This document shows, in pieces, positions 1 through 5,381 of a stretch of 5,458 nt of DNA. The notes beneath the pieces were generated by a model. That model was not told the origin of the DNA. It did no database searches and saw only the letters and a list, made by a program, of their open reading frames with translations. The DNA comes from Fibrobacter sp. Lineage in GTDB: Bacteria > Fibrobacterota > Fibrobacteria > Fibrobacterales > Fibrobacteraceae. A program made the position numbers and the translations under genes. Each line of letters starts with the position of its first letter. The first letter of the stretch is position 1. The stretch covers positions 1 through 5,458 of the forward strand of contig DUVD01000116.1 in NCBI GenBank assembly GCA_012841225.1, in the 5' to 3' direction.

Positions 1-19
1 AGGCCTTAAAAGATAAAAT

Positions 20-53
20 AAAAAGCCGATCCTAATGAAAGGATCGGCTTTTT
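20..53 (-). terminator. Intrinsic terminator of tRNA-Lys copy 1
   Basis: Read on the minus strand, an 8-bp perfect GC-rich stem (GCCGATCC paired with GGATCGGC) encloses an 8-nt loop. A-T pairs extend it at the base, and a T-rich tract follows (TTTTTATTTTAT). It begins one base after the tRNA discriminator base, so the tRNA is transcribed alone. The A/T flanks are symmetrical, so it could also stop plus-strand transcription, but no plus-strand gene is visible upstream. Confidence 0.9.
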
Positions 54-54
54 C

Positions 55-127
55 TGAGCTAAGAAGGGCTCGAACCTTCGACCCACGCCTTAAAAGGGCG
101 TTGCTCTACCAACTGAGCTATTAGCTC
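55..127 (-). tRNA. tRNA-Lys(TTT), copy 1
   Basis: On the minus strand this folds as a complete 73-nt cloverleaf. The 7-bp acceptor stem (GAGCTAA/TTAGCTC) is perfect. The D-stem is GCTC/GAGC with loop AGTTGGTA. The anticodon stem is ACGCC/GGCGT with loop CTTTTAA, giving anticodon TTT at 94-92. The variable loop is GGGTC, and the T-stem GAAGG/CCTTC encloses TTCGAGC. The discriminator base is A, as expected for lysine tRNAs. The 3' CCA is not encoded and must be added after transcription. TTT reads both AAA and AAG, and AAA is abundant in these genes. The gene has its own promoter and terminator. Confidence 0.97.
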
Positions 128-137
128 GACGCGACCA

Positions 138-166
138 AATATAATAACCGTTTAGTAATTTGTAAA
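138..166 (-). promoter_or_regulatory. Promoter of tRNA-Lys copy 1
   Basis: On the minus strand, TTTACA (166-161) is separated by exactly 17 nt from TATATT (143-138), followed by TGG. The predicted start lies near 131, leaving a leader of only a few bases before the tRNA 5' end at 127. The same two hexamers and spacing are conserved upstream of copy 2, although the 17-nt spacer has diverged. TATATTTG also matches the Bacteroidetes -7 element TAnnTTTG. Confidence 0.75.
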
Positions 167-292
167 TCGTAATCATCACTTTATTTAATAAAGCATTGTT
201 TTAATTCTAAAAACTGCTCGTTTTAGCACTTAATTTGGTTGAAAAATTTTAGAATAGACGTTAAAAGTGGTTTTCTTAGGTAATTAAAAGAA

Positions 293-331
293 TTTTGCTC
301 TCCCTTTAAAAGTGCTTTAACGCGAGCAAAA
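293..331. repeat. Nested inverted repeat in the spacer between the tRNA genes
   Basis: Outer arms TTTTGCTC (293-300) and GAGCAAAA (324-331) are perfectly complementary. Inside, TTAAA (306-310) and TTTAA (316-320) can pair around a 5-nt loop. No clear T-tract follows on either strand, so it is a poor intrinsic terminator. The rest of 167-365 shows no gene, RNA or repeat that I can support. It may be a remnant or a chance fold in AT-rich DNA. Confidence 0.3.
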
Positions 332-365
332 AGGTTTTAAAGCCATATACGCAAAAAATGAGTAC

Positions 366-401
366 AAAAAAAGCCGATTCTAATAAAAGAACCGGCTTTT
401 T
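366..401 (-). terminator. Intrinsic terminator of tRNA-Lys copy 2
   Basis: On the minus strand GCCGGTTC pairs with GAATCGGC around an 8-nt loop, followed by seven T. Compared with copy 1, one stem pair changed from C-G to T-A with both arms altered, and one changed from A-U to G-U. The G-U wobble is tolerated only in the minus-strand RNA; the plus-strand RNA would have an A-C mismatch. This supports function in the direction of the tRNA. Confidence 0.9.
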
Positions 402-402
402 C

Positions 403-475
403 TGAGCTAAGAAGGGCTCGAACCTTCGACCCACGCCTTAAAAGGGCGTTGCTCTACCAACTGAGCTATTAGCTC
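403..475 (-). tRNA. tRNA-Lys(TTT), copy 2
   Basis: This gene is identical over all 73 nt to the tRNA at 55-127: the same cloverleaf, anticodon TTT (442-440), discriminator A and no encoded CCA. It has its own promoter and terminator, so the two genes are separate transcription units rather than one tandem transcript. Perfect identity of the tRNA against drifting flanks points to purifying selection or gene conversion on the tRNA body. Confidence 0.97.
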
Positions 476-485
476 GACGAAACCA

Positions 486-514
486 AATATAACATCCCTT
501 TAGAATTTTGTAAA
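486..514 (-). promoter_or_regulatory. Promoter of tRNA-Lys copy 2
   Basis: On the minus strand, TTTACA (514-509), a 17-nt spacer and TATATT (491-486) are followed by TGG, matching the copy 1 promoter in hexamers and spacing. The -35 box ends 8 bp from the plus-strand start codon at 523. Transcription toward the tRNA and toward the barrel gene must therefore use overlapping DNA. Confidence 0.75.
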
Positions 515-522
515 TTGTTATC

Positions 523-1536
523 ATGATTTTTTTGAAAAACCCTCGTTTTTTTATTTTGTTATGCTTGTTTGCAAGTGCAATTTCTCATTCTTATTTTCAA
601 AAGAACGAAGCAGGGCTTGAAGTCTTCTCTTTTTCTAGGTCTTTCCAGAGCCCTAGAAACATGGCACTAGAACGTTCAGCAGCAGCTCTCCCCTCGGTAG
701 ACCCAAGCATTGTACAAATAAATCCAGCAGGACTCGAAATAGCAAACGACAAAAAAAATGCTGTCGCTATTTATTGGCAAACAGGTGTTTTCGCAGATAA
801 TCAAGCGACTATCTCTTATTCCAGAAAATTAAAAGCCATGACAGTGCAAGCCAGTTACGGTTGGATCCGTTATGGTGATATCGATGGCTATGATGAGCAA
901 GGCGAGCCAACAGGCCAAGTTCATTCTCCTCAAAGTCAACTTTTTACTCTGACATCGGCCTTCCCTCTCACCCATTTCCGTTTTGGAAGTACAATCAAGA
1001 TAGCGACTGACATGCTTTCAGGTGAAGTTGGAGACAGAACCGCTGTTGCCCTAGCTGTTGACTGGGGGGTTTCTTGGGTGTCTAACAGCTCCATTTTTGG
1101 TTTTTCTTTTACTGCAAGAGACTTTGGAGCCATGATACAAGACTATGTTGATGACGGTTCTTCCGACTCCTATGCTATGGCGCAAACTATTTCTGTATCT
1201 GGCTTTTTAAAACCAAAAAACATCCCTCGTTTAAGTTTGCTTTTAGATAATTCATTCCCCCGCTATTCACAAGCAACCTCTTCTTTAGGTGCGGAATATA
1301 TTTTGGGAAATCATGTGTTTTTACGCGGTGGATTTAATCGTACTTGGTTGGATCTCAGTCGAGACGTTAAACAACTTTTCGCTTCACAATCTCGCTCAAG
1401 TGAATCTAACGAAGCGCGTTTGTTTAGCTTAGGCGCTGGTTTTTTGCACCCATTATTTGCACTTGATTATTCTTTTTCTTATTTAACTCAAGGTCTCGGT
1501 ATGGAGCACCGTTTTGGCCTAAGCTTTGCCTTTTAA
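523..1536 (+). CDS. PorV/PorQ-family outer-membrane beta-barrel protein
   Basis: A 337-residue protein predicted to sit in the outer membrane. Residues 1 to about 23 form a signal peptide: a short basic N-region (K5, R8), a hydrophobic core FFILLCLFASAIS, then SHS. The mature start carries SPRNMALERSAAALPSVDPS and NPAGL (67-71), the hallmark of the UPF0164/PorV-PorQ group. Alternating beta-strand-like segments follow, including GAEYILGNHVFLRGGFN (256-272), which matches the group's conserved GAEY/LRGG stretch. The chain ends in the aromatic signature SFAF typical of barrel proteins. Known relatives include PorV, which shuttles type IX secretion cargo, and FadL-like barrels, but many family members have no assigned role; none of the other type IX genes is visible here. 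The ATG at 523 is chosen because it gives the intact signal peptide, although no Shine-Dalgarno precedes it. A TAGAAT at 501-506 could be its -10 box. The next gene starts one base after the stop, so they are probably co-transcribed. Confidence 0.75.
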   Translation: MIFLKNPRFFILLCLFASAISHSYFQKNEAGLEVFSFSRSFQSPRNMALERSAAALPSVDPSIVQINPAGLEIANDKKNAVAIYWQTGVFADNQATISYSRKLKAMTVQASYGWIRYGDIDGYDEQGEPTGQVHSPQSQLFTLTSAFPLTHFRFGSTIKIATDMLSGEVGDRTAVALAVDWGVSWVSNSSIFGFSFTARDFGAMIQDYVDDGSSDSYAMAQTISVSGFLKPKNIPRLSLLLDNSFPRYSQATSSLGAEYILGNHVFLRGGFNRTWLDLSRDVKQLFASQSRSSESNEARLFSLGAGFLHPLFALDYSFSYLTQGLGMEHRFGLSFAF

Positions 1537-1537
1537 A

Positions 1538-2194
1538 ATGAGAAAACAATTTGATATTGTCGTTTACCCTACCAAAGAAATAGAACCTCCTATTGAGGAC
1601 GACGCTCTGGGTTGGTTTGCGAGCAAGAACATCAACGATGCACTCCCTAAAACTTCTGCCGAATGGATTATCATAGCTCATCAAGAAGTAAAAATAACCA
1701 AAACGCTTTTAGATCAAATCGCTAAAGCGTGCCTTGACTTTCCTGCGGTCGATTGCTTCACTCCATCTGAAGAAAGCCAACAGCCACTGAGCTACGTGGC
1801 AGCTCCATCTCCTTATTTAATGGTTGTTACCAGAAGAATAATTCAACGCACGGGTGCATTCGATTTAGAATTAGGCCTTGGGAGTCGTTTCTTGGATTTA
1901 GGGCTACGTATGTACCACGCGGGTGGGCAAACCTTTGCTATTCCACTCTCCTCAGTTTCATTAAAAAAGGACCTCCCTTCAGAAAAAATGCTACTGATGA
2001 ATCCTCGAGATGTGGTTCAAGTTCTTTATAAGAATTTAGGCATTGCAGTGGCTTTTTCGTATTTAATAAAGCACCCCAAAGTCATTTTTTATTTTTTAAA
2101 AAACTTTAGGGCATGCCACCAAAAGCGAAAAAAAGCGATAAGCTTATCTAAGGTTTCAGACGAGCGTTTGCAAGAACTTTACAAGGCGTTCTGA
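1538..2194 (+). CDS. Short GT2-like protein lacking canonical catalytic motifs
   Basis: A 218-residue protein with no signal peptide. Two stretches recall family 2 glycosyltransferases with a GT-A fold. EWIIIAHQEVKI (42-53) sits where the metal-binding DxD strand would be. TGAFDLELGLG (105-115) followed by LDLGLRMYHAGG (119-130) resembles the usual GGFDE...EDxDLxxR...GY acceptor-side region. The DxD itself is absent (HQE instead), the N-terminal nucleotide-binding VDDxS motif is missing, and of the EDxD only D120 and R124 are clear. It may be a divergent glycosyltransferase, an inactive relative or a partner subunit. The C-terminus is basic (residues 191-200, HQKRKKA) after a hydrophobic stretch at about 168-190, suggesting membrane contact. 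I use the ATG at 1538; a TTG 12 bases earlier lies inside the preceding gene and is less likely. No Shine-Dalgarno is seen, and reinitiation after the stop at 1534-1536 is plausible. The last 39 bp overlap the gene on the opposite strand. Confidence 0.6.
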   Translation: MRKQFDIVVYPTKEIEPPIEDDALGWFASKNINDALPKTSAEWIIIAHQEVKITKTLLDQIAKACLDFPAVDCFTPSEESQQPLSYVAAPSPYLMVVTRRIIQRTGAFDLELGLGSRFLDLGLRMYHAGGQTFAIPLSSVSLKKDLPSEKMLLMNPRDVVQVLYKNLGIAVAFSYLIKHPKVIFYFLKNFRACHQKRKKAISLSKVSDERLQELYKAF

Positions 2195-3277
2195 AACACT
2201 TTTAAGACTAAAGTAATTTAATAGTGCCTCTGCCTTTTCCCAATCGACTACGGGCTCTCCTCTTAGGCATTTGTCTAGCACGTCTACATAACCTTGAGTG
2301 TTGTCGGGAGGACTAATTAAAGGAGCAACGCCTTCTAGATTTTCTTTTAATGCGGACGTAGAAGAGCAAACTACAGCAGTACCGCAAGCCAGAGCTTCTA
2401 AAGGGGGCAAGCCAAAACCCTCAAGCCACGATGGAAAAATTAAAAGGTCTGCGTGACGATAAAAATCACGCAATAAATCAGCCGAAATCTCCGTAAAATG
2501 AAACACGTTTTTCAATTGTTTTTTTTGAATAATACGGCGAATATGAGGAGATTCTTTTCCAATTCGGACAAACGCTGTCTGAGGACTTAAGCGTGCGACT
2601 TCAAAAAATGTTTCCAGGTTTTTTCTGGGCTCATCTAAACTTACATTTAAGCAAAAGCCATTAAACCCAATGAGTTGATGTGATTCTCTATAAATTGACT
2701 TTTCTTTAGTTGTTGGAAGGCCGTCTCGATGATGAAATAATTCCAAATTAATAGCGCAACCTAAAACACAAAAAGGACGATCTGCTATTTTAAAATGATT
2801 TTGAGCCTCAATGCAAGTATAATGAGAATCATAAATATACGCATCAGCTTGGGTAGTGTTGCGAATAAAAAAACAGTTGATTAACTTGTACTTTATGCTT
2901 TTAGGATAAAGAGTTTCGGCAAAGGTGTCGTGAACCTGTACCATCACTTTTGCAGAAGGAAGAGCCACTTTCGCTACTGGAACTAAAAACCCTAATTCAG
3001 GACGAATAAACAAGACGAACTTAGGCGCAAAGGATTTCAATAGTTTTTGTAAGGGTTTGCGAAAACTAAAAAAACCGGTGTATAGTGAAGAGGCGAAAAT
3101 AGACTCATCACCCTCTTCTGTTTTATGAAAAGAAGGAAAGTATTTAGGCGTTTGTAACCAAATTATTTTCACATCAAAATCATTTAAAAGAGCCTTTTTA
3201 GTGTCTAAAATAAGGCGACCAAAGCTGGTGCACGGGTTTTTATCGCAAACTAATACAATACGATTCAGATTTTTCAT
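2156..3277 (-). CDS. GT4-family glycosyltransferase
   Basis: A 373-residue soluble GT-B enzyme that transfers a sugar from a nucleotide donor to a growing glycan, probably at the inner face of the cytoplasmic membrane. The C-terminal donor domain has the family signatures. EPRKNLETF (216-224) starts the domain and ADLLIFPSWLEGFGLPPLEALACG (276-299) contains the E-x7-E pair E286/E294, which contacts the nucleotide sugar in retaining GT4 enzymes. The N-terminal acceptor domain is more divergent, with VHDTFAETLYP (115-125) and YDSHYT (149-154) at positions where relatives have HD and SxyT. Length is normal for the family. The ATG at 3277 starts a proper Rossmann strand (RIVLVCDKNP) and has no Shine-Dalgarno. 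It is transcribed divergently from the GT2 gene at 3334 and convergently with the GT2-like gene ending at 2194. The sugar donor cannot be predicted. Confidence 0.88.
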   Translation of the reverse strand: MKNLNRIVLVCDKNPCTSFGRLILDTKKALLNDFDVKIIWLQTPKYFPSFHKTEEGDESIFASSLYTGFFSFRKPLQKLLKSFAPKFVLFIRPELGFLVPVAKVALPSAKVMVQVHDTFAETLYPKSIKYKLINCFFIRNTTQADAYIYDSHYTCIEAQNHFKIADRPFCVLGCAINLELFHHRDGLPTTKEKSIYRESHQLIGFNGFCLNVSLDEPRKNLETFFEVARLSPQTAFVRIGKESPHIRRIIQKKQLKNVFHFTEISADLLRDFYRHADLLIFPSWLEGFGLPPLEALACGTAVVCSSTSALKENLEGVAPLISPPDNTQGYVDVLDKCLRGEPVVDWEKAEALLNYFSLKSVSERLVKFLQTLV

Positions 3278-3285
3278 GTGTTTAA

Positions 3286-3314
3286 TTTATAAAAATAAGA
3301 CTTTTTTAAGTTAA
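3286..3314 (-). promoter_or_regulatory. Candidate promoter of the minus-strand GT4 gene
   Basis: On the minus strand, TTAACT (3314-3309) and TATAAA (3291-3286) are 17 nt apart, matching the sigma-70 consensus at 4/6 and 5/6 positions. The predicted start falls within a base or two of the ATG at 3277, so the transcript would be nearly leaderless, in line with the missing Shine-Dalgarno. The region is so A/T-rich that chance matches are common. Confidence 0.3.
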
Positions 3315-3333
3315 AATCTTCTATTTTTAGAGC

Positions 3334-4278
3334 ATGTCTCGTCTTTTTATTGCATTAGCCACCTATAATGGTGAAAAATACCTAGAACTATTTCTACGAT
3401 CTTTAATCGATCAAACCCTAAAAGCGGATCAAATTATCGCTGTTGATGACGCTTCATCTGATGGTAGTGTCGCTATTTTAGAACGCTACGCTAAAACACT
3501 ACCCATTCAAATTATTCGTCAAAAAAACAATCAAGGGCATCGCGCTTCTTTTGAACGGGCCTTAGAAGAAATTCATAAACAAAAACTACCTGGTGATTTT
3601 GTCGCTCTTGCTGATCAAGATGATGTTTGGCTACCAAATAAATTATTTATTCTAAACCAGAAGATTAAGGAAGCCGATTTAATTTTTGGTGATGCAGAGG
3701 TCATTGATGAAGAGGGAAATGTAATACATTCCTCGTGGAGAAGTCTTGCATTTATCTCTCCTTCACAACCATTTCTAGCTCATATCGCAGGAATTAACAA
3801 TGTCTCGGGTTGCCTATCGCTTTTTAAAGCCGATTTACTGGATGACCTATTACCAATACCTAAGGGCGTTAGTGTTCATGACCGATGGCTCGCCATTTTC
3901 GCAGAAAAACGTAAAGGGGTTAAGGCTATTTCTGATTTGGTCGTTCAATATCGTTTGCATGAAGAAAATGCTGTTGGACTTAAAAAAAATTCCAGTATGG
4001 CACACTCTATTTTAGTCAACATCAACTGGCTAAAAATGTTGATCGATGAAGCTAATCGCATTCCTCTTACAAAAGACGAGGTCACTTTTACAACAGCTCT
4101 TTTGGACTTGCAAATGCTACGAGAAAAACAAATGCTAGTACCTAGTTATTTGTTATGGGTTTGGGGCAATCGAAATATTTTGTTTTTCAATTCTAATTCT
4201 CTTAAAGAAAAAATAAAAAAAACATTGTTTTCCGTTGTAGGACTTCCTTTTGCAAGACAATTTTTAAGGAAATCATAA
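3334..4278 (+). CDS. GT2-family glycosyltransferase (rhamnosyltransferase-like)
   Basis: A 314-residue GT-A glycosyltransferase of the inverting family 2, adding one sugar to a lipid-linked or surface glycan. The start LFIALATYNGEKYLELFLRSL (4-24) is the classic family opening. VDDASSDGS (37-45) binds the nucleotide. LADQDDVW (92-99) carries the metal-binding aspartates. NVSGCLSLFKADLL (156-169) and VHDRWLAIFA (181-190) form the acceptor-side region with the probable catalytic base D183, and YRLHEENAVG (206-215) closes the domain. This DQDDxW/HDRW/YRxHxxN pattern is that of the RfbF/RgpB-like subgroup, often annotated as rhamnosyltransferases; the sugar assignment is only suggestive. A hydrophobic basic tail follows. 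The ATG at 3334 has no Shine-Dalgarno and begins exactly at the domain start. The stop overlaps the next gene's ATG (TAATG), indicating translational coupling. Confidence 0.9.
   Translation: MSRLFIALATYNGEKYLELFLRSLIDQTLKADQIIAVDDASSDGSVAILERYAKTLPIQIIRQKNNQGHRASFERALEEIHKQKLPGDFVALADQDDVWLPNKLFILNQKIKEADLIFGDAEVIDEEGNVIHSSWRSLAFISPSQPFLAHIAGINNVSGCLSLFKADLLDDLLPIPKGVSVHDRWLAIFAEKRKGVKAISDLVVQYRLHEENAVGLKKNSSMAHSILVNINWLKMLIDEANRIPLTKDEVTFTTALLDLQMLREKQMLVPSYLLWVWGNRNILFFNSNSLKEKIKKTLFSVVGLPFARQFLRKS
4266..4271 (+). promoter_or_regulatory. Shine-Dalgarno of the GT4 gene at 4278
   Basis: AAGGAA lies 6 nt upstream of the ATG at 4278, inside the last codons of the preceding gene. It is the only strong Shine-Dalgarno before any start in this window. 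It supports the overlapping TAATG start and independent ribosome entry as well as coupling. Confidence 0.6.
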
Positions 4279-5381
4279 TGAAAATTGGTGTTGACATAAA
4301 GGCATTGCGTCATCCTCAGGCAGGCATCGGCAGGTATATTACACAACTGCTAGATGCCATTCAAAAAACAGATCTTAAAAATGAGTTCATCCTTTTTTCT
4401 CCTGTTCCTATAAATTATTTGATTAAAAACCCTCGTTGGAAAATCATTATTTGTCCTGGTAAAATTAAACTCCCGGGCATTTTATGGCAGCAATTAGTAC
4501 TACCCTACTTTGTTAAAAAAGAAAACATAGATGTGTTTTGGGGCCCAGAACAAACGACTTTTTTACTTCCTATTTCTAAAGTAAAAAAAATCACCACCAT
4601 TTATGATTTTGTCTACAAGCGATACGCCAAAACTATGCGATGGAGCGTGCGCCATATCCAAAAATGGTTTGGAGAGAAGTCTTTATTTTCATCTGATCGT
4701 TTAGTTTGTATTTCTGATTTTACAGCAAAGGAAATGCAGTTTTTTTACCCACAAATCCCCCCCTCTAAAACAGGGATCGTTTCTTGCGGTTACTTTGCTG
4801 AAGAGACATCGTCTCCACTTAGCGAACGTGAACCTTTTCTTTTGTTTGCTGGGAGCCTCGAGCCCAGAAAAAATTTGATTAAATTAATTCAGGCACTAGA
4901 ACTGTTGCACGAGAAAGGAATCGACGTTCCTCTTTATTTAACAGGACCCTCAGGATGGAAGAACTTAGCACTAAACTCTATTCTTAAAAACTCGCCAATT
5001 AAAAAAAGCATCATTCATTTAGGTTATGTTTCTAACAAAGAGTTAAAAGACTTATACCGCCGGTGCAGAGCACTTATTTTTCCATCTTTATACGAGGGGT
5101 TTGGTCTTCCCGTATTAGAGGCTCTTGCCTTTAATACACCGGTTTTAACCTCTAGTCATTCGGTAATGCAAGAAATTGCAGGCCCTTGTGCCATTTATTT
5201 TGATCCAAAGTCTAAAAAATCAATTGCTCAAGCTATCGAAAACTTTTGGTTTTCTAAAGCATTATCTACATTTACAGAAGAGCAAGAAAAAGTGCGCATG
5301 CAAATATTGAATAAATACACATGGGAAAACGCCGCTTTAGAAATGCTTAACCAAATACTTTTATCCAAGAGAGCTAAATAA
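4278..5381 (+). CDS. GT4-family glycosyltransferase (mannosyltransferase-like)
   Basis: A 367-residue GT-B enzyme. GVDIKALRHPQAGIGRY (4-20) is the glycine-rich N-terminal donor/acceptor loop typical of the WbdB/MtfB-like group. VFWGPEQTTF (86-95), TTIYDFVY (106-113) and ISDFTAKEM (145-153) follow the acceptor-domain pattern VxHxP/HD/SxxT. The donor domain opens with LLFAGSLEPRKNL (188-200). LIFPSLYEGFGLPVLEALA (266-284) bears the E-x7-E pair E273/E281, and the chain ends with YTWENAALEMLNQIL. All motifs are intact, so it should be active as a retaining transferase. Mannose is a common donor in this subgroup, but that is an inference. The ATG overlaps the previous stop by one base, and its own stop overlaps the next ATG in the same way, placing it in the middle of a tightly coupled operon. 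Confidence 0.92.
   Translation: MKIGVDIKALRHPQAGIGRYITQLLDAIQKTDLKNEFILFSPVPINYLIKNPRWKIIICPGKIKLPGILWQQLVLPYFVKKENIDVFWGPEQTTFLLPISKVKKITTIYDFVYKRYAKTMRWSVRHIQKWFGEKSLFSSDRLVCISDFTAKEMQFFYPQIPPSKTGIVSCGYFAEETSSPLSEREPFLLFAGSLEPRKNLIKLIQALELLHEKGIDVPLYLTGPSGWKNLALNSILKNSPIKKSIIHLGYVSNKELKDLYRRCRALIFPSLYEGFGLPVLEALAFNTPVLTSSHSVMQEIAGPCAIYFDPKSKKSIAQAIENFWFSKALSTFTEEQEKVRMQILNKYTWENAALEMLNQILLSKRAK

Larger units (their letters stand above)
20..195. repeat. Direct repeat, copy 1 of the tRNA-Lys cassette
   Basis: This segment aligns without gaps to 368-543 at a constant offset of 348 bp. It covers terminator, tRNA and promoter plus about 30 bp upstream of the promoter. The tRNA body is identical in both copies, while terminator, spacer and upstream flank have drifted, so this is an old duplication kept by selection on the tRNA. 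The right boundary is approximate. The left side may extend beyond the window, since 1-19 still resembles 349-367 weakly. Confidence 0.85.
368..543. repeat. Direct repeat, copy 2 of the tRNA-Lys cassette
   Basis: This is the second copy of the repeat at 20-195, collinear at +348 bp. The homology runs past the tRNA promoter and into the first codons of the barrel-protein gene that starts at 523. At the position of its ATG (523-525), copy 1 has ATC (175-177). Identity fades at about 540. Confidence 0.85.

Noticed and set aside
55..475. tRNA pair as attL/attR of an integrated element
   Set aside because: Both copies are complete with promoter and terminator, the homology extends well beyond the tRNA 3' end, and no integrase or cargo lies between them. 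A plain tandem duplication explains it.
936..1133. Minus-strand open frame inside the barrel gene
   Set aside because: It lies wholly within a well-supported coding region and its peptide has no recognisable domain. The minus-strand frame at 1424-1684 was rejected for the same reasons.
1526..1540. TTG at 1526 as the start of the GT2-like gene
   Set aside because: It would add only MPFK inside the preceding gene's end. The ATG at 1538 follows the stop directly and fits a stop-start junction better.
2156..3277. Minus-strand GT4 gene as an inserted foreign gene or mobile cargo
   Set aside because: Base composition looks like that of its neighbours, and there are no flanking repeats or transposase. 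Mixed orientation is common in glycan loci.
3522..3528. In-frame A-AAA-AAC slippery heptamer in the GT2 gene as a programmed -1 frameshift site
   Set aside because: The -1 frame reaches a stop after about eight codons, no strong downstream hairpin is evident, and such A-runs are common in AT-rich genes.
3800..4015. Plus-strand open frame inside the GT2 gene
   Set aside because: It is an alternative frame over conserved GT2 motifs, with no recognisable domain of its own. The minus-strand frame at 4146-4346 across the TAATG junction was also rejected.
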